Positions 42,513-44,664 of a DNA stretch of 44,664 nt are shown here, piece by piece; position 1 is the first letter of the stretch; every line of letters begins with the position of its first letter. The stretch is from Nocardia higoensis NBRC 100133 (GTDB taxonomy: Bacteria; Actinomycetota; Actinomycetes; Mycobacteriales; Mycobacteriaceae). The stretch spans positions 1-44,664 of the forward strand of contig NZ_BAGA01000020.1 in assembly GCF_000308595.1 (NCBI RefSeq), read 5' to 3'. The position numbers and the translations under genes were made by a program. The notes beneath the pieces were generated by a model. That model had not been told where the DNA came from and ran no database searches. It saw only the letters and a list, made by a program, of their open reading frames with translations.

Positions 42513-43316
42513 GTGGCCGAAGTGATCGACGTGGACGACCCTGCCGACCCCCGAGTGGACGATTTCCGCGACCTGTCGAACGCCGATCGCCGCCCCGACC
42601 TGCCCGGTCGCAAGGGCCTGGTGATCGCCGAGGGCGTGGTCGTCGTGCGCCGCATGCTGGATTCGCGGTTCGTCCCGAGCGCCCTGCTCGGCGTCGGACG
42701 CCGGCTCGACGACCTCGCCGACGACCTCGCCGATGTCGACGTGCCCTGCTACCGGGCCGACGCGCACGTCATGGCCGAGATCGTCGGCTTCCACCTGAAC
42801 CGGGGCGTGCTCGCCGTCGCGCCGCGCCCGGCGGAACTCGGCGTGGCCGAGGTACTCGCCGGGGCGCGCACCGTCGCGGTGCTCGAGGGCGTCAACGATC
42901 ACGAGAATCTGGGCTCCATGTTCCGCAATGCCGCCGGGCTCGGCGTCGACGCCGTCCTGTTCGGCGAGCGCTGCTCGGACCCGCTCTACCGGCGCTCGGT
43001 GCGGGTATCGATGGGGCATGTGTTGCGGGTGCCGTTCGCGCGCATGCCCGTCTGGCCGCAGGATCTGGACACCCTGCGCGCCGAGGGGTTCCAACTCGTC
43101 GCCCTGACCCCGGACCCGGCCGCGGCGAACCTGGCGACCGCCATGACCGGCGAGCGGGTGGCCCTGCTGCTCGGCGCGGAAGGCCCCGGCCTCACCGAGG
43201 AGACCATGCGCGCCTGCGACGTCCGAGCCCGCATCCCGATGACGCCCGGCGTCGATTCGCTCAATGTCGCCACCGCCGCCGCGATGGCCTTCTATGAACG
43301 GGTCCGCAACTCGTGA
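42513..43316 (+). CDS. SpoU/TrmH-type RNA 2'-O-methyltransferase
   Basis: 267 residues, SPOUT fold with trefoil knot. The N-terminal substrate-binding part starts PDLPGRKGLVIAEGVVVVRRML; motif 1 is NDHENLGSMFRNAAGLGVDAV, motif 2 LLGAEGPGL and motif 3 IPMTPGVDSLNVATAAAMAFYE. These mark AdoMet-dependent rRNA or tRNA ribose methylation. Position fits M. tuberculosis Rv0881. GTG 42513, weak ribosome-binding site. Which RNA it modifies is not inferable. Confidence 0.92.
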   Translation: MAEVIDVDDPADPRVDDFRDLSNADRRPDLPGRKGLVIAEGVVVVRRMLDSRFVPSALLGVGRRLDDLADDLADVDVPCYRADAHVMAEIVGFHLNRGVLAVAPRPAELGVAEVLAGARTVAVLEGVNDHENLGSMFRNAAGLGVDAVLFGERCSDPLYRRSVRVSMGHVLRVPFARMPVWPQDLDTLRAEGFQLVALTPDPAAANLATAMTGERVALLLGAEGPGLTEETMRACDVRARIPMTPGVDSLNVATAAAMAFYERVRNS

Positions 43317-43327
43317 GGGGTGAGAAC

Positions 43328-43645
43328 GTGGCCGATCATCCGAGCACCGACCCGTATCGCGCCGTGCCACCGGTGCGCGACCCCACGCCGTGGTCGGCGG
43401 GGATCACCGTCGCCGTGCTGGTCGCCGTCCTGACGGCCGTGGCCGTCTACGCGTTCGGCTCCGCACTGGCCGAGGTGCACCCGTTGCTCGCGGTGCTCAT
43501 CAATGTGGTGGCGGTGGGCGGCGCGGCGCCGACGGCCTGGCGCTGGCGGCATACTCCGGTCACCCGCTGGGTGCTGCTCGGCTGTACGTCGGGCGTGGCG
43601 CTGGGCTGGATCGGGCTCGTCCTCGCCGGACTCGCCGCATTGTGA
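43328..43645 (+). CDS. DUF2537 membrane protein
   Basis: 105 residues with three hydrophobic segments: PWSAGITVAVLVAVLTAVAVYAFG, HPLLAVLINVVAVGGAAPTAW and RWVLLGCTSGVALGWIGLVLAGL. It fits DUF2537 (M. tuberculosis Rv0882). GTG 43328 has AGGGGTGAG upstream; an alternative GTG 43313 overlaps the methyltransferase stop (GTGA). Probably in operon with it. Confidence 0.82.
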   Translation: MADHPSTDPYRAVPPVRDPTPWSAGITVAVLVAVLTAVAVYAFGSALAEVHPLLAVLINVVAVGGAAPTAWRWRHTPVTRWVLLGCTSGVALGWIGLVLAGLAAL

Positions 43646-43778
43646 AGCCTTCGGCCGGGCGTCCAGTGGGCTGAACAGGCCACGCCGATTCGGTCTGCGT
43701 GTCGGAATCCGCCCGACCGGGCGTGTCGGTACTGATCCCACGGCCGGGTGTTCCCGGGCGAACCGGACCGGAATCGGC

Positions 43779-44664
43779 TCAGGTGGTCCGGGTCGCGTCG
43801 CGGAACCAGCCGAGCAGGCCGCGCCGCTCCTTCTCCTGCGGCGCCGTCGCGCCCGCGTCGTCCGCCGGTTCCTGCCCGTGTGCGTCCGCTGCGGGAGTCT
43901 GCCCGGCGGCCGTCGTCGGCCCGCGCTGGCCGAAGACGCGCTGCTGCGGCCCGATCACCGGTTCCGCTTCACTCGTCCCCTGCTCGCCCGCCAGCGGGGC
44001 CTGCGGCCCGGATACCGGACCGCGCGGGCCGCGAGCCTGGCGTTGAGCGGCGGGTATCTGGCCGCGCGGGCCGATCGTCTGCTCACGCGGTCCGCTCGCC
44101 CGGACGCGCGGATCGAGGACACGGCCGCGCGGGCCGAGCTCCCGATCCTCCGCATCGACCGCCCGCTCGCGCGAATCCGGTCGCTGCTCTCGCGGGGCGA
44201 CTGTGTGCTCCCGCGGCCCCAGTTCCCGAGTTCGCGAGTCCAGTTCCCGAGCCCCGGCTTCGAGCGCCTGATCTCGTGAGGACCCCCGGTCCTGTGGTTC
44301 GAGCGGCTGACCTTGCCGGGCGAGCGCCTGCTCCTGCGGTTCGAGCGGTCGAGTTGCTCGGGCGAGCGCTTGGTCCTGCGGTTCGAGCGACCGAGCTGGC
44401 GGGTCGGGTTCCGACGGCTGGGGCTGGACCGGTTGTTCCTGTGCGGCGAGAGCCCGGTCTTGCGCTTCGAGCTGCTGAGCGTGTGAAGCGAGCGCCGGGT
44501 CCTGCGGTTCCAGCGGCTGAGTCTCCGAGACGACCGTCTGCGGATCGCACGGCCGGGCATCGGGGTTCCGCGCGGCGCCGGAGACGGCCGGGGCAGTCGC
44601 CGCGGGCTCGCCGCCGGGCCGGACATCGGCCTTCTGGGGCACGGCCGGCCGGCTCCGCGGACCC
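43779..44664 (-). CDS. C-terminal part of a repeat-rich protein, SepH position
   Basis: Partial: the frame is open to the right edge, so the N-terminus lies outside. The visible ~295 residues are low-complexity: Ala/Pro stretch, then six 14-residue repeats (LEPQDQALARATRP type), then GPRxxx heptads, and a basic amphipathic end RRGLLGWFRDATRTT. By synteny (after Rv0881/Rv0882 orthologues, opposite strand) the gene should be sepH (DUF3071, FtsZ regulator, Rv0883c), but the domain that would prove it is off-window and the end is not one I recall for SepH. GTG 44642 is not taken as start because the frame continues. Confidence 0.5.
   Translation of the reverse strand, partial: GPRSRPAVPQKADVRPGGEPAATAPAVSGAARNPDARPCDPQTVVSETQPLEPQDPALASHAQQLEAQDRALAAQEQPVQPQPSEPDPPARSLEPQDQALARATRPLEPQEQALARQGQPLEPQDRGSSRDQALEAGARELDSRTRELGPREHTVAPREQRPDSRERAVDAEDRELGPRGRVLDPRVRASGPREQTIGPRGQIPAAQRQARGPRGPVSGPQAPLAGEQGTSEAEPVIGPQQRVFGQRGPTTAAGQTPAADAHGQEPADDAGATAPQEKERRGLLGWFRDATRTT
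44262..44513 (-). repeat. 42-bp tandem repeats in the partial gene
   Basis: Six copies in exact 42-bp register (first codons at 44513, 44471, 44429, 44387, 44345, 44303). Four read LEPQ, one LEAQ and one is diverged (VQPQ). Each encodes 14 residues with a likely helical, coiled-coil-like repeat. Confidence 0.82.

Overview
The window is 44.7 kb of very GC-rich actinobacterial DNA with GTG/TTG starts, several leaderless-looking genes and long perfect hairpin terminators. The gene content points to a mycolic-acid actinomycete, most likely Nocardia or a close relative: a DesA-type acyl-ACP desaturase, polyprenol-phosphate mannose synthase, PlsB plus HAD-PlsC, the salicylate arm of a mycobactin/nocobactin siderophore with IdeR-type iron boxes, XPB helicase and an RpfA-type resuscitation factor. 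From about 17.5 kb to the right end, gene order matches (from memory) the M. tuberculosis Rv0858c-Rv0883c block, with insertions. No insertion sequence, prophage or CRISPR array was seen.

Layout. 0-4 kb: tRNA-dihydrouridine synthase, acyl-ACP desaturase, a DUF937 protein and tRNA-Lys, all on minus. 3.8-5.8 kb: an approximately 850-bp low-GC stretch without a convincing gene, a TetR regulator of the gamma-butyrolactone-receptor (ArpA/ScbR) type with candidate operators, then tRNA-Glu, -Asp and -Phe closed by a strong terminator. 6-11 kb: a small conserved protein, Ppm1-type mannosyltransferase, and a plsB/HAD-plsC operon whose HAD half has lost key residues. 11-14.2 kb: salicylate synthase and salicyl-AMP ligase converge on a shared 25-bp hairpin; each has an IdeR-like box upstream. 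14.2-17 kb: an SDR, an AhpD-like protein with a Crp-like box, and a class I DAHP synthase preceded by a tiny leader ORF encoding Tyr-Phe-Trp-Phe, probably an attenuator.

17-31 kb: DapC-type aminotransferase, RibD/DHFR-like protein, LysE exporter, XPB helicase, DUF3239 protein, secreted M1 peptidase, a coiled-coil protein, a lipoprotein, the XPB-associated/WYL-like protein, RpfA with an upstream Crp box and a probable c-di-AMP riboswitch, and CspB. 31-44.7 kb: DUF2771 protein, MFS transporter, glutamine cyclotransferase lipoprotein, DUF3027 protein translationally linked to a large sacsin/HSP90-like ATPase (probable CTG start), TetR/ceramidase divergent pair, DUF2530, MarR, YccF, SpoU-type rRNA methyltransferase, DUF2537 and the C-terminal part of a repeat-rich protein in the SepH position.

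The most interesting signals are regulatory: the aromatic leader peptide; an identical 14-bp palindrome at two loci (TetR/ceramidase and coiled-coil gene); the Crp plus riboswitch control of rpfA; a palindrome at the desaturase promoter; and the CTGA junction joining DUF3027 to the ATPase. All assignments come from reading the sequence and remembered families; no searches were run.
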